Shown piece after piece: positions 33,601 to 42,860 of a stretch of 64,000 nt of DNA. The notes beneath the pieces were generated by a model, which was not told the DNA's origin, ran no database searches, and worked only from the letters and a program-made list of their open reading frames with translations. Position numbers and translations under genes: made by a program. The DNA is from Craspedostauros australis (lineage: Eukaryota > Bacillariophyta > Bacillariophyceae > Mastogloiales > Achnanthaceae), in NCBI GenBank assembly GCA_026770025.1, contig JAMXDE010000011.1, forward strand, positions 2,294,001-2,358,000, given 5' to 3'. The stretch's first letter is position 1, and every line of letters starts with the position of its first letter.

Positions 33601-34540
33601 CGCCGCTGCCGCCGTCCCCGGCGCTGTTGGCATCGGAGTCATCATCAAAGACGACGGCGACGCCGATGTTCTCGTCGAGCTTCTCGGCGTCGTCGCCCTG
33701 TCCCGAGGATGAGCCACGTCGCAGGTAGTCCTCGTAATCGTCGAGCTGCTTACCGAGCTGCACCATGGAGGCGAACTTGTCGGCGGGCAGGCCGCCCTTG
33801 CCGCTACCGGAACGTTTCTGAGCGGCCTTGCCGGTCATGAGACGCGACACCTGCTCGTGACGTTCCGGATCCCGCAGGCTGCCGTCCTTCAGAATCTGAA
33901 TGATCTCCTCGGCAGCATCGCGCAGGACGGAGGATGGTTGATTCCCGAGGTAGGCTTTGGAGGACAGGGTTGTCTGTTGTAATTGAGCGGGTGATTGAGT
34001 GATTGATTGAGTGAATGATTTGGGGTGTGACAAGAGAAGAGATGGGAGAGATAAGTAAGTGGTTGGGGTGAGCTGATGGTCGTTGGATGTTGATTTTAGA
34101 CTGCAATTCGGATCACATGCACAATTGAGCACAGTACATGACTCATCACGAGAAGAAGAAGAAGAAGAACAGGAGCATATCGCACTTACCAGAATGTTCT
34201 CGAACGCCGCACGCGAGGATTCGGTGGTGGGTTGGTACCCCGTGACCTTGTCAAAGTCTAGAATGGTCTGACCACCCGTCGCGTTGAGGATGTTCTCCTT
34301 GCGCTTGGAGCCTCCCGATGTTTTCTGCTTCTTCGTCCTGCGATCCATGGATTTCTGAAGCTCGGCGGGACGTTCGGACTTGGAGGCGACCATATCACCC
34401 ATGCGCCCGATCGCCTTGCGTCCACGCAACGTCTCGACCTCGCCGGTGGCCTCGTTGTTGCGCCGTCTGGGCTTGCTGGCCCGTTCGACCTTGTTGGACA
34501 TCTCATGGTACGAGTACCCTTGGAAGTTCTTTTCCGACAT
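27605..34540 (-). CDS. BRR2: U5 snRNP Ski2-like RNA helicase BRR2 (SNRNP200)
   Basis: Spliceosomal ATPase that unwinds U4/U6 during activation. Two exons, 34540-34190 and 33973-27605, give 2239 residues, near the usual 2100-2200. The 216-base intron is divisible by three and stop-free but is indicated by a GTAAGT donor, a CAACAG acceptor and loss of similarity across it. The N-terminal cassette has Walker A CAPTGAGKTN (~558), DEIH (~681), SATLPNYAD and QMLGRAGRPQYD, then winged-helix and Sec63 modules. The C-terminal cassette keeps Walker A CAPSGSGKTV (~1418) and DELHFLGSD (~1526), but its motif VI region (LHMLGRHQPDRSGKC) departs from QxxGRAGR, as expected for the regulatory, inactive cassette. 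It ends with a second Sec63 unit and a Ser/Asp/Gly acidic tail. The N-terminus resembles the BRR2 plug/PWI region. Confidence 0.97.
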   Translation of the reverse strand: MSEKNFQGYSYHEMSNKVERASKPRRRNNEATGEVETLRGRKAIGRMGDMVASKSERPAELQKSMDRRTKKQKTSGGSKRKENILNATGGQTILDFDKVTGYQPTTESSRAAFENILVSAICSCSSSSSSRDESCTVLNCACDPNCSLKSTSNDHQLTPTTYLSLPSLLLSHPKSFTQSITQSPAQLQQTTLSSKAYLGNQPSSVLRDAAEEIIQILKDGSLRDPERHEQVSRLMTGKAAQKRSGSGKGGLPADKFASMVQLGKQLDDYEDYLRRGSSSGQGDDAEKLDENIGVAVVFDDDSDANSAGDGGSGEEGMVVDLSSDSEAESDEESNSDDDLAGADDDEEKLVQGDALKKKKTSKDKSRILSVHEIDAQFLQRKLAQHFDEADEAAAVAAKVLEKLDIREGGDARQCENGLLEFLPVTLLDTVKLLIHNRVRIWACISMKRAQTDEQRDDVEQALKDEETGEGQVVWNEINSKGASSDWTRGRTPGVPDTSKSSKDVSKALDAVKSSSTNPTKVESMDVDAGPSKKNVQELDLKALSFVEGARVMSNKECKLPDESWRAMKKGYEEVHVPAVRSIIPKGEKLIPIKKLPKWTHSAFKGMEKLNRIQSRMCDVALKSSENVLLCAPTGAGKTNVACLTMMNILGQYRKAEKPGEEGIRPLNEQFNKDAFKIVYIAPMKALVQEVVKNFSNRLQDYGIAVRELSGDSSLSRQQIGETQLLVTTPEKWDIVTRQGEGRAFTQLIKLVIIDEIHLLHDERGPVLESIVARVIRQVETTAEPIRLVGLSATLPNYADVATFLRVKPDKGLFFFDHSYRPVPLQMQYVGITERNAFRRMQLQNELCYEKSLIQRKNDNQVLIFVHSRAETGKTAKALRDLALERDESSIFVREGGATQEILREESASVKNADLKEVLQHGFAIHHAGMGRADRELVEDLFADRHISVLCTTATLAWGVNLPAHAVIIRGTQIYDPSKGHWAELSPLDVLQMLGRAGRPQYDTTGEGIILTQHNQLQYYLSLTNLQLPVESQLIKTLPDHLNAEVVLGTVQTIEEAAEWLSYTFLYVRMLRNPTLYGIPDPANTLREDATLKQHRLDLVHTAACMLEKSHLIRYDRRSGLIHSTPLGRVASQFYISHSSMSVYNRHMRPTMSDIEILRLFSLSGEFTHITVREEEKLELAKLAGKVPIPVKESPNEPSAKVNILLQAYISRLKLDGFALVADMAFIQQSAARIMRCLFEIALRRNWASLAKLTLDWSNMVASRIWKSQSPLRQFHNVPEVIARKLERKVDIEWSRYHHLTSSDLGELVGVPKIGRVLHKLVHQFPRLELSGAQIQPITRSLLRVDLTLAPAFQFDVDVHGYSQLFHVFVEDVNGEAILHHEVLSLKYRSTDEEQGLAFNVPILEPLPPVYFVRVVSDRWLHSMSVLPIAFNHLILPAKFYPPTELLDLQPLQRTAVGEAALAKLFKFKEFNPIQTQCFHELFKTDRNALVCAPSGSGKTVCAEFAILRMLMQSADGKCVFVAPTDDAAEPVYKDWCKRFGSVVGRGMIVRLTGDINSDLKLLSSGRIVVASITAWDMLSRRWRQRKAVQAVSLVVFDELHFLGSDIGPIMEVVISRMRYMSSQMKQKNDVGIRIVGLSASLANARDIADWMGVAPKSLFNFSPKVRPMPLEMYFQSFDQSNYSGRLMAMAKPVFNAIAKHGDGKPTIVFVPSRRQAQLTAIDIMMYRKSQNMEPFLGNKHTEDTMEEAASDMVEPALEQVLQSGVGFVHGGMLQGDYDAVTKLFDEGSIKVLVCPADMCWKLQSVAHLVVVMGTEAYDGREKRHVDYRIVDLLHMLGRHQPDRSGKCVIMCYQPKKETLKKLLYEPLPVESHLDGYLHDPLISEIITKTVESMQDAVDYLTWTFLYRRLTKNPTYYGLQGTSNEHVSEYLSEMVETVLGDLEASRCCKMTDEGDISALNLGMIAAYYYIQYRTVDIIASSVTAKTKVRGILEILSAAWEYGSLPLRFGEEKTMKMLARTQPHQIPDGPFDSNAKTLVLLQCHFSRKAVPADLRTDQKEILKTAVKLIQAIVDVISSNGWLKPALAAMELSQMVVQALWNKDHVLKQIPHFTDAIVNRCTSHKGDEPIESVFDILTLDDDVRNDLLRLPDDKMTDVAVFCNNYPNIDVSIKVKDADDVTSGEPVSVTIKLEREIDEDEMTEEEMADLGTVSAPLYPEEKKEAWWVVIGDVETNTLHALKRVSLAQKQTVRLDFLAPEEAGDYNLTVFCMSDSYLGCDQEYEVSLSVAAADSDDSGSDDDSDGSGSGSGSGEE

Positions 34541-36107
34541 GATGATGGGTCGGACTTCGTTGCTTTCGCAGCGGAAACACTAGAGTGGAGTTGGAATGTG
34601 TCGGATGCTGTTGATGCTGGTGTTGCCTTGTCGTGTCGTCTCGGTTGATGCACCCCGATCAATGGTCGAGCGCAGCCGATGGATGTGTTTGTGTGAGTGA
34701 GTGAGTGTGAGTGAGTGTGTGTGGGCACGTCGATGTTGGTGTTCCTCCTCATCGAGAAGGTTTGGCATCAACGAAATCTTCACCAAAGATTGGTTGGTCA
34801 CCCACATTCGGCCTCCAACTGCGGAGACCCATCGCTTCACATTTTTCTTGGCTTTCTTGCGTTCTTTGGTGGGACAAGAGAGGTGGTTGTCGAGCCCATC
34901 CGATGGTTGGACAGACGTAGTCTATACCTGGTAAAGATAGAACTATCCATGAATGGAAATTCTCAATCGACATCCAACAAACCGAAAAGCACAAGAACAG
35001 CATCACTCCGAGGACGCTTGGAGATGGACAACTCGTAAGCTCGTATCAGACATCCTCTCCAACACAACAATACAACTCCACTAGGTTCATGTCAGTTCGT
35101 ATGAAGAGACTATGGTACGCGCTCCCTCTCCCTCTGCTATTTGGCTACAGCGATTGCGTGTGTGCTAATAGGTTCCAAAGCTGTTGCGCTATTCGTGTTA
35201 TTGGCTGTTTCGTGGATTTCGAACTCCGAAAGAGGGTCGCGTTCCCCAAAAGCAGCCACCGGAACAATGCGAGGCTGTGTTGAGGGTCAGCGGGGATCGA
35301 TCAACGTACGGAAGTGGCCAGGCTCGTCATCAACTAACGTTTCCAATCTCAACCTTCGGATCTCAAGACTTGGAGATCTGATGGCGTCATTCTGGAACGT
35401 TGAAGAAATTGATGCGTTGCGTGCAGCATTCCACACGATGTCGATACCGTGCTGTCTTCTGAACAAGTTGGTAGGTGCATAACTCTCCTTACGAGCATGC
35501 ACCATGGATGATCACTCCACTCCTCCAATCTTCAGAGCAGTCGAATCGACTCGAATGTTAACCTGTGCGTATCCACAGCGCCACAGAGCCACCTCGCCGC
35601 GTGTCCAACCACCCACCCATGCGTTGATCCATGGCATCCTTTCGCCTGTGGATGACACCCTGAGTACAGAAGTGCTCATGCACTACCATTCTCCAAAGAG
35701 AGTGCAGTACAGTTCAATACTGGATGGATGGCGGTGCGGTGTGCTGCGGCAGGGTTGGTTGAGGTGGCTGTTGTTGCTGCGTGCTGTGTGCTGCAAAACA
35801 TCGCTCAATAGCGTTGCTTGGCATGATTGTGCACGCAGATGCACGTTGCAGTTTGGCGCAAGGTTCACATTCTCGTCGACGCGATGCTCCTCGGACTAGC
35901 GAAGTAGGAGAGGATCTTTATAGTCAGGTGCAGGATGGCATGGACCGTTGCGGCTTGGAATAGAGCTGCTGCGCTGCATTGCTCGCGGCAAGCAGCGGTT
36001 TCCTCTGTTTGTTTGCAACTGAGTCCATGCCCGTCCCACCCGACTAGGCGACGAACTGAGGTGAAAGGGGTTTACAACCCGCTGACTGGACAGTTCGTCT
36101 GCCCGGA
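34541..36107. other. Intergenic region between BRR2 and the small plastid protein gene
   Basis: About 1.6 kb, including the BRR2 promoter and a gtgagtgagtgagtgtgagtgagtgtgtgtg repeat at 34692-34725. Several ORFs of 60-130 codons occur but none has domain, signal-peptide or composition support. The right part may contain downstream exons of the 36.1-36.6 kb gene. Confidence 0.5.
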
Positions 36108-36584
36108 TCACTGTGTTCGCAAGTAGTGAAAGTTGTGGGGCGAGATGTGTGGTTGAAGATGTCGTTTGTGATGTGACAATTTCAAGAAGGGCGGACGGTT
36201 GTGAGAACGGAATGTCGAGGAGGAGCAGCAGCAGCAGCATTCGCACCCCTTCGACTCACAAACGGCAGAAAAAACAGAAATTGTTCTGTGATGCATCAGA
36301 CAACATTCATGGCAGATAGACAGAAACAGTAAGAGCAACAGCAACGATGAGGTGTCAAGTGAACGTACTCCGATGCAGAATCCGCACTTGCGGGCTGGGG
36401 CGATGTTCTGGTCGACGGCGATCTCTGGGTTGTCAAGACCAGCATCGAAGGAGGCTTGGGCTCCTCCGCGTGGCACGGCGGCTGGCTGCGTCTCCACTTG
36501 GTAAGGAGCCGCTGGGCGGAAGAAGGCGCTGGCGACGCCCACGAGGAGGGCCAGGAGGAGGGTGGTGGTTGCGATGGTCTTCAT
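36108..36584 (-). CDS. Small plastid-targeted protein, 3' part uncertain
   Basis: The ATG at 36584 starts MKTIATTTLLLALLVGVASA followed by FFRPAAPYQ: a signal peptide with Phe at the cleavage position, the diagnostic ASAFAP-type import signal of red-derived complex plastids. The mature part has PRGGAQASFDAGLDN, EIAVDQNIAPARK and CGFCIG. A GTACGT donor follows directly after ATCGGA (~36368), and beyond it the frame becomes low-complexity Leu- and Cys-rich, so an intron probably begins there. I could not place the acceptor with confidence; candidate CAG sites lie at about 36083-36115. The recognisable coding part is therefore 36369-36584. An in-frame ATG at 36608 is less likely. Function unknown; the CxxC could bind metal or be redox-active. 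Divergent from topoisomerase II. Confidence 0.55.
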   Translation of the reverse strand: MKTIATTTLLLALLVGVASAFFRPAAPYQVETQPAAVPRGGAQASFDAGLDNPEIAVDQNIAPARKCGFCIGVRSLDTSSLLLLLLFLSICHECCLMHHRTISVFSAVCESKGCECCCCCSSSTFRSHNRPPFLKLSHHKRHLQPHISPHNFHYLRTQ

Positions 36585-36608
36585 GTTGACGATACTCTTG
36601 ATCTTCAA

Positions 36609-37618
36609 AGTTGTTCTTTCTTGCTTTTTGTGAGGGAACGTTGGTGCTGTTGCTGGTCACCCTCGCCTGTTGGTCTCTCTTGTTGATTGCGTTGATGTTG
36701 GGCAGAAAATCAAATCCACATTTTCATCTCGCACGCAGTCCGCACGCTGAGATGGCAGCGTGACACGAAGCTGACAACTCCGTTCTTCGTACCCACGTGA
36801 CAAGTCTACCACGATCTACGTACAACACTGAACTCGCGCTTGGTCTGCCTGACGCCAATTCCGATCCACGACATTCGCACAGACAAAAATGACACTTGAA
36901 GTGGTATCACATATCCTACAATCGGACAACACGACAAGAAACAGACAATTCAAGTCCATTTAGTCCAAGATCGGCTTCCGTTGCAGGACACGCCGGTCAA
37001 ACCCAGAAAACCGTTTTTGGACGTTGATTTCAAACAGATTTTTGCGTTGAGTCTGGTAGGCAACGCACGTAATTCTTGCTCCGAACACCAAGAAACCGTG
37101 CCGGCACAATCAAACCAGGTTCACATTTTCGGCGTTTTTTCTTGGTTGCCCCCAAACAGTGGGAATGTTGGACAACATAGTCGAGCAACGAAACGACGAC
37201 GACGACGTCGCGCCAAGAAACATCAACTTTCTTGCTTGCTTCTTGGTGTTCGCGCGCCAACGACGCATGCTGCAATGAAGTGGAGTGAAGTGTTGCATGC
37301 TGAGATGCGAAGTGTCAGCATCACCACCACCAGCAGCAGCAGCACACCACACCACGCAGTATGCAGTATGCAGTGTGCGGCGTTGGCACGCAAACAACGA
37401 GAATCATCGAGCGGACGATGAAGTGGGGAAGGAAGGAAAGATCGCATCCTTTCCGTCATAATTCCAACTCTCGACCAAACTCTCTGTGTTTGAAGTGGCC
37501 GCTGCGGAATCATTGACGCGCGAAGCAACATTCACCTCGTTTACCAACCGAACGTAACAACCAATCAACACCCCACCACAACCAACCAACCAACCAACCA
37601 ACCAACCAACCAACCAAG
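36609..37618. other. Divergent intergenic region (plastid protein / topoisomerase II)
   Basis: About 1 kb, presumably containing both promoters. It has a cag trinucleotide patch near 37330-37345 and a (ccaa)n tract directly before the topoisomerase start. Confidence 0.55.
37573..37618. repeat. (CCAA)n tract ending at the topoisomerase II start codon
   Basis: About ten tandem ccaa units, ending two bases before the ATG at 37619, so in the 5' leader of the mRNA if transcription starts upstream. Confidence 0.92.
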
Positions 37619-40600
37619 ATGGCGATGAGCGACAGCGATTTCAGCATGATGGAGGACAACGACAGTGACTTCGGGGATGTCATGTCGGAGGCCGAGGAGA
37701 ACATGACTCCTCTTGGAAGCATCAGCAAGGCAAAGGCCAGCATGAACACCAAGGGCGCTGTTCTGTCTGTGATCTCGCCCAACAAAAACGTTGTTAACAT
37801 CGAGAATATGCCGCCGAGCAAAGCATCTGGTGGCAGCAAGAAAGAGAAGACCATTGAGGAGATGTACCAGAAGAAGACTCAGTAAGTGGCTTTTGATGGT
37901 TCAGATGGAAGGAGGCAACCATGATGGCAATGGTTCGCGACAGTATGCTGACTATGGCACTGTCGTTTAAAGCAGCATGTCGCTCTCTCCTTCGCCGACT
38001 CACACAACGCTTCACTCACGCATTCATCCGTACCGTTGCATCTTGATTGAATCTCACGAATCCGTGTCTTTGACCCGTCATCCAACCCCAACCCCAACCT
38101 CAACTTCTGCAACGAACAGGCTGGAGCACATCCTCATCCGTCCAGACACCTACATCGGAAGCGTGGAGCCCATCACCCAGCCAATGTTCGTCCTCGATGC
38201 CATGAACAACCTCATCGTCAGTCGCGAGATCACCTTCACGCCAGGTCTCTACAAGATCTTCGATGAGATTGTCGTAAATGCCGCCGACAACAAGCAGCGT
38301 GATCCCAACATGGACAAGCTCGACATCTTCGTCAACCAGCAGGAAAATCTCATTTCTGTGAAGAACAACGGAAAAGGTACGTTCACGTTCACGTTCACGT
38401 CCGCGTTCACTTTCGCTGCTGGAGTGCTCATCAATGTGTGCGCATATGTGCTGGTAGCATCCATGCTGAAGGATCGCAGCTGACATCATCGCTTTCGTTT
38501 CTGTCGCTTTTTCTACTCGTATGTTTTGCCAACTAACGACGCCACTACCACAATACAACAATACAACAACAACACAATATTGCCACACACTCAATGACAG
38601 GAATCCCCATCGTCGAGCACAAGGAACACAAGTGCTACATCCCCACCATGATCTTCGGGCACTTGCTCACAGGATCCAACTTCGATGACAAGGAGAAGAA
38701 GACCACAGGAGGACGCAACGGTTACGGTGCCAAGCTCGCCAACATCTTCAGCGACCTCTTCATCGTGGAGTGCGTGGACACCAACACGGGCAAGAAGTTC
38801 AAGCAGACCTTCCGCAACAACATGTCCGTGCATGATGCACCTGTCATCAAGAAGTGCACGAAGGCCGAGATGAAGGCCGGTGATTACACCATGATCAGCT
38901 TCTCGCCAGACCTGCAGCGCTTCAAGATGAACAGCCTGGATGATGACACCGTCGCCCTCCTCTCGAAGCGCGCCTACGACATCGCCGGCAGCATGGCATC
39001 GCGCGCCGGCAAACGACTGGCCGTGTCCCTCAACGGGAAGAAGCTCCCCATCAAGTCCTTCCAGGACTACCTCAAGACGTTCGACGGTGTCAACGCGCCT
39101 GTCGCCTACGAGAAGTGCAACGAACGCTGGGAGGTCGGAGTCTCCTTCACGGACGGCTCCTTCCAGCAGGTGTCCTTCGCCAACGCGATCTGCACCTCCA
39201 AGGGTGGTGGTCACGTCAACTACATCACCGACAAGGTGGCGGCCCATCTCCGCGAGACCCTCAAGAAGAAGAACAAGGGCGGCACCGACATCAAGCCGAA
39301 CCAGATCAAGAACCACCTCTGCATCTTCGTCAACTGTCTCATCGAGAACCCAACGTTCGATAGTCAGACCAAGGAGTTCCTCACGAGCCGTCCCAAGAGC
39401 TTTGGCTCCACCATCACTCTGTCCGACGCCTTCTACAAGAAGATCGACAAGAGCGAGATCGTCAGCAACATCCTGTCCTTCGCGCGCTTCAAGGAGCAGA
39501 GGGAGATGAAGAAGAAGGGTGGAGTCAAGAAGAGCAAGCTCACCGGCATCCCCAAGCTCGATGATGCCAACCACGCCGGAACCGCCAAGTCGCATCTCTG
39601 CACTCTCATCCTCACAGAGGGAGACTCCGCCAAGTCCCTGGCGATGAGCGGACTCTCCGTCGTCGGACGTGACTACTACGGTGTCTTTCCACTGCGCGGT
39701 AAGCCGCTCAACGTGCGCGACGCCACCCACGCGCAGCTCATGAAGAATTCCGAGATCCAGAACATCATCACCATCATGGGCCTCAAGCCCAACATGCAGT
39801 ACGATGCCACGAACATCAAGAGCCTGCGTTACGGACATCTCATGATCATGTCCGATCAAGATCACGATGGTTCCCACATCAAGGGACTCGTCATCAACAT
39901 CTTCCATCACATGTGGCCGTCCCTGCTTGACATTCCAGGCTTCTTGCAGCAGTTCATCACCCCCATCGTGAAGGTGTCGAAGGGACGCCAATCGATGACA
40001 TTCTTCACCCTGCCTGAGTACGAGACCTGGAAGGAATCCACCGGCAACGAAGGCAAGGGCTTCAAGATCCGGTACTACAAGGGACTGGGTACCTCCACAA
40101 GCGCCGAAGCGAAGGAGTACTTTTCGAACCTTGATATGCACGAGGTGCACTTCAACACCCTGTCGCAGGACAGAGCACCGCAGCCGGTCCTCAGCATCGA
40201 GGATGGTTCTGCGGCAGCGCTCACGGCACCAGCATCCGCGTCGGATATTAACATGGATGCGGTCCTGCCTGATCAATCCGTGTCGGGATCCGACCTCATC
40301 GACATGGTGTTCCGCAAGACGCGTGTCGAGGACCGCAAAACGTGGCTCAACAATCTCGAGAAGGACACCTACATGGACTACGCCGCCGCCAAGACGGGCG
40401 TGAAGTACAGCGACTTCATCAACCGCGAGTTCATCCTCTTCTCCAAATCCGACAACCAGCGTTCCATCCCGCACGTCATCGATGGCTTCAAGCCATCCCA
40501 GCGCAAGGTGCTCTTCGGTTGCATCAAGCGCAAGCTGAAGGACGAAGTCAAGGTGGCGCAGCTTGCCGGGTACATCGGTGAGCACTCCAGCTACCATCAC

Positions 40601-42631
40601 GGTGAGGCGAGTTTGCACGGTGCCATCATCAACATGGCCCAGTCCTTCCTCGGCGCCAACAACGTCAACCTGCTCACCCCATCTGGGCAGTTCGGAACGC
40701 GACGTATGGGTGGCAAGGACGCGGCCTCTCCCCGTTACATCTTCACGAGACTCGAGAAGATCACACGCGCCATCTTCCACCCCGATGACGACGAGCTGCT
40801 CTCCTACCTCAACGATGACGGCCTCACCATTGAGCCGGAGTACTACGTCCCCGTCATCCCTATGGTCCTCGTGAACGGATCTGACGGTATCGGTACAGGC
40901 TGGTCCACCACCGTCAACAACTACAACCCCCGCCACATCATCGAGAACTTGCGAAACAGAATCCGTGGCGAGCCGATGTTCGAAATGATGCCGTACTACG
41001 GTGGCTTCAAGGGAGCGATCACGCCAGAAGGTTCGGGCAAGTTCTCCATGAAGGGCACCATCGAAAGACTCGATGATACCACCTTGCAGATCACCGAACT
41101 CCCCATCCGCAAGTGGACGCAGGACTACAAGGACTTCCTCGAAGGTCTGCTCACGGGCACGGACAGCAAGAGCAAGAAGGACACCAACAACGTCCCCGAG
41201 ATCAAGGACTTCAAGGAGAACCACACCGACGACACCGTCCTGTTCACCATCACGGCTGAGAAGGCCATGATCGACAAGTGGGAGAAGATGCCCAAGGGCG
41301 GTCTCTACGCAAAGTTCAAGCTCATCGGGTCGCTGTCCACCAATAACATGAACTTGTTCGACACGGAGGATCGCATCACCAAGTACCCCAATGCCACCGC
41401 CATCATGGACACGTTCTACGATCTGCGCATGGACTACTACTGCAAGCGCAAGGCGCTCCTCGTCGATAAGCTGAGCCGCGAGCAGGGCATCCTGTCCAAC
41501 AAGGCCCGCTTCGTCAAGGAGGTTTGCTCCGGCGACCTCGTCGTGTCCAACCGCAAGCGCAAGGAGCTGCTCCACGAGCTGAAGGGACGTGGCTACGATC
41601 TCTTCGCCAGCAAGGCCAAGGCCTCTGCCTCCAACAACAGCAGCAACAGCGACGAGGACGAGGATGACAACAACGACAGCGCAAGCGACGCCGAGCTCGC
41701 CGCCGGATACGAGTACCTGCTCGGTATGAAGATCTGGTCTCTCACCTTCGAGAAGGCCGAGAGGCTGCTTCGGGACCTAGCCGAGAGGACGCAGGAACTC
41801 GACATCCTCCAGGCGACAACTCCGAGCCAGATCTGGTTGAACGACCTCGACGTGATCGAAAGCATCCTCGATGAAAGGGATGTGGAGAAAAGCGAGGCGC
41901 TCGAGGAGGAAAAGAGAGCCCAACTGGTGAGCCAGAAGAAGCAGGGCAAGAAGGCCACGCGCAAGACAACACCCAGGAAGCGAGCGGCAGCCAAGAAGGC
42001 CCCTGCCAAGAAGCCAGCTGCAAGGCGCGCCACAGTGGCAAAGACTGAGGTTGCCGAACCCGTCGTCGAGATCATCGATGAAATCGAGATGTCTCTTGCG
42101 GAGCGCTTGAAGAAGAAGATGCAGGTGTCGTCGGGACGCAAAACGAAGGCCATCGACGCGTTGGCGTCGTTGTCCTCCATCGACACCACATCGCTCAGCC
42201 TGTCGTCTTCCATTGACTCCACCGAAAGCCGAGGCAAGAAGAGGCGATCTCCAAGAAACCTTAGCACGGACACAGTCGACTCCGACATCGAAGTGATGGA
42301 CATCTCCCCACGAGCTGCGAAGGTTGCACGTGCCTCCGCTCGCACCAAGAAGACGGCTGCTGCTGCCGCGCCTGCCACCAGGAAAAAGAAAGCAGCTGCT
42401 CCAAAGAAGACCACCAGAGCGACCCGCGGCCGTGCCAAGAAGGAGATCGTCGTCGACAGCGACAGTGAAAGCGATAACGACCTGGACCTCGGCAGCGACA
42501 ACGACAGCGAGGACGACGATGTCCCAGCTGTCGCGCCCAAGCGCACGGCCGCATCTACACGATCCAGGAGGACCAGAGCCACGGCCACCAGGAAGACGTA
42601 CACACTCAGCGATTCCGATGACGACTTTTAA
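37619..42631 (+). CDS. TOP2: DNA topoisomerase II (type IIA)
   Basis: ATP-dependent double-strand-passing topoisomerase of the nucleus. Three exons, 37619-37881, 38120-38376 and 38601-42631, give 1516 residues, close to human TOP2A. GHKL ATPase: YQKKTQLEHILIRPDTYIGS, then NNGKGIPIVEH across intron 2, and GGRNGYGAKLANIFS. TOPRIM: EGDSAKSLAMSGL (Glu ~513) and DQDHDGSHIKGL (~592-603). Breakage-reunion: GTRRMGGKDAASPRYIFTRL with catalytic Tyr at ~886 (codon 40736-40738). IPMVLVNGSDGIGTGWS follows in the DNA gate. The C-terminal ~300 residues are Lys/Ser/Asp-rich and divergent, as usual. The N-terminal ~75 residues before the ATPase are acidic and longer than in animals. All three joins preserve frame (GTAAGT and GTACGT donors). 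A long antisense ORF across exon 3 is a composition artefact. Confidence 0.98.
38378..38402. repeat. (cacgtt)n hexamers in topoisomerase II intron 2
   Basis: Tandem acgttc units begin at the GTACGT donor itself and extend ~25 bases into the intron, overlapping the 5' splice site. Confidence 0.8.
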
Positions 42632-42860
42632 ACCAAATCACGCCAATCTCGCCTGCAAATGTGTGAAATAAGCAGGATGAAGCATCCCACACGAATGGAC
42701 ATGCCCAGGCAGTTCATAATTCACAGCACATAATTCATAGCAACAACATGACCATCGACTACAGGCTCTGCTTCATTTGCGACTGTGACTGCAACTACCA
42801 TTACATTGATGGTCGAGGTGGCTTCGGTCGAATCAAGATGTTGGCAATCGCCCGCACTCT

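Noticed and set aside
35935-36126. A 63-codon plus-strand ORF ending with a CPDHC motif, seen as a possible zinc-binding micro-protein
   Set aside because: Only one Cys/His pair, overlaps the candidate 3' region of the minus-strand plastid protein gene, and there is no supporting upstream signal.
38591-41575. A 994-codon ORF on the minus strand over topoisomerase II exon 3
   Set aside because: It mirrors a well-identified coding exon and its protein is a Val/Leu/Glu/Asp/His-rich composition product of GAC/GAG/CTC-rich codons on the sense strand; no domain or start context.
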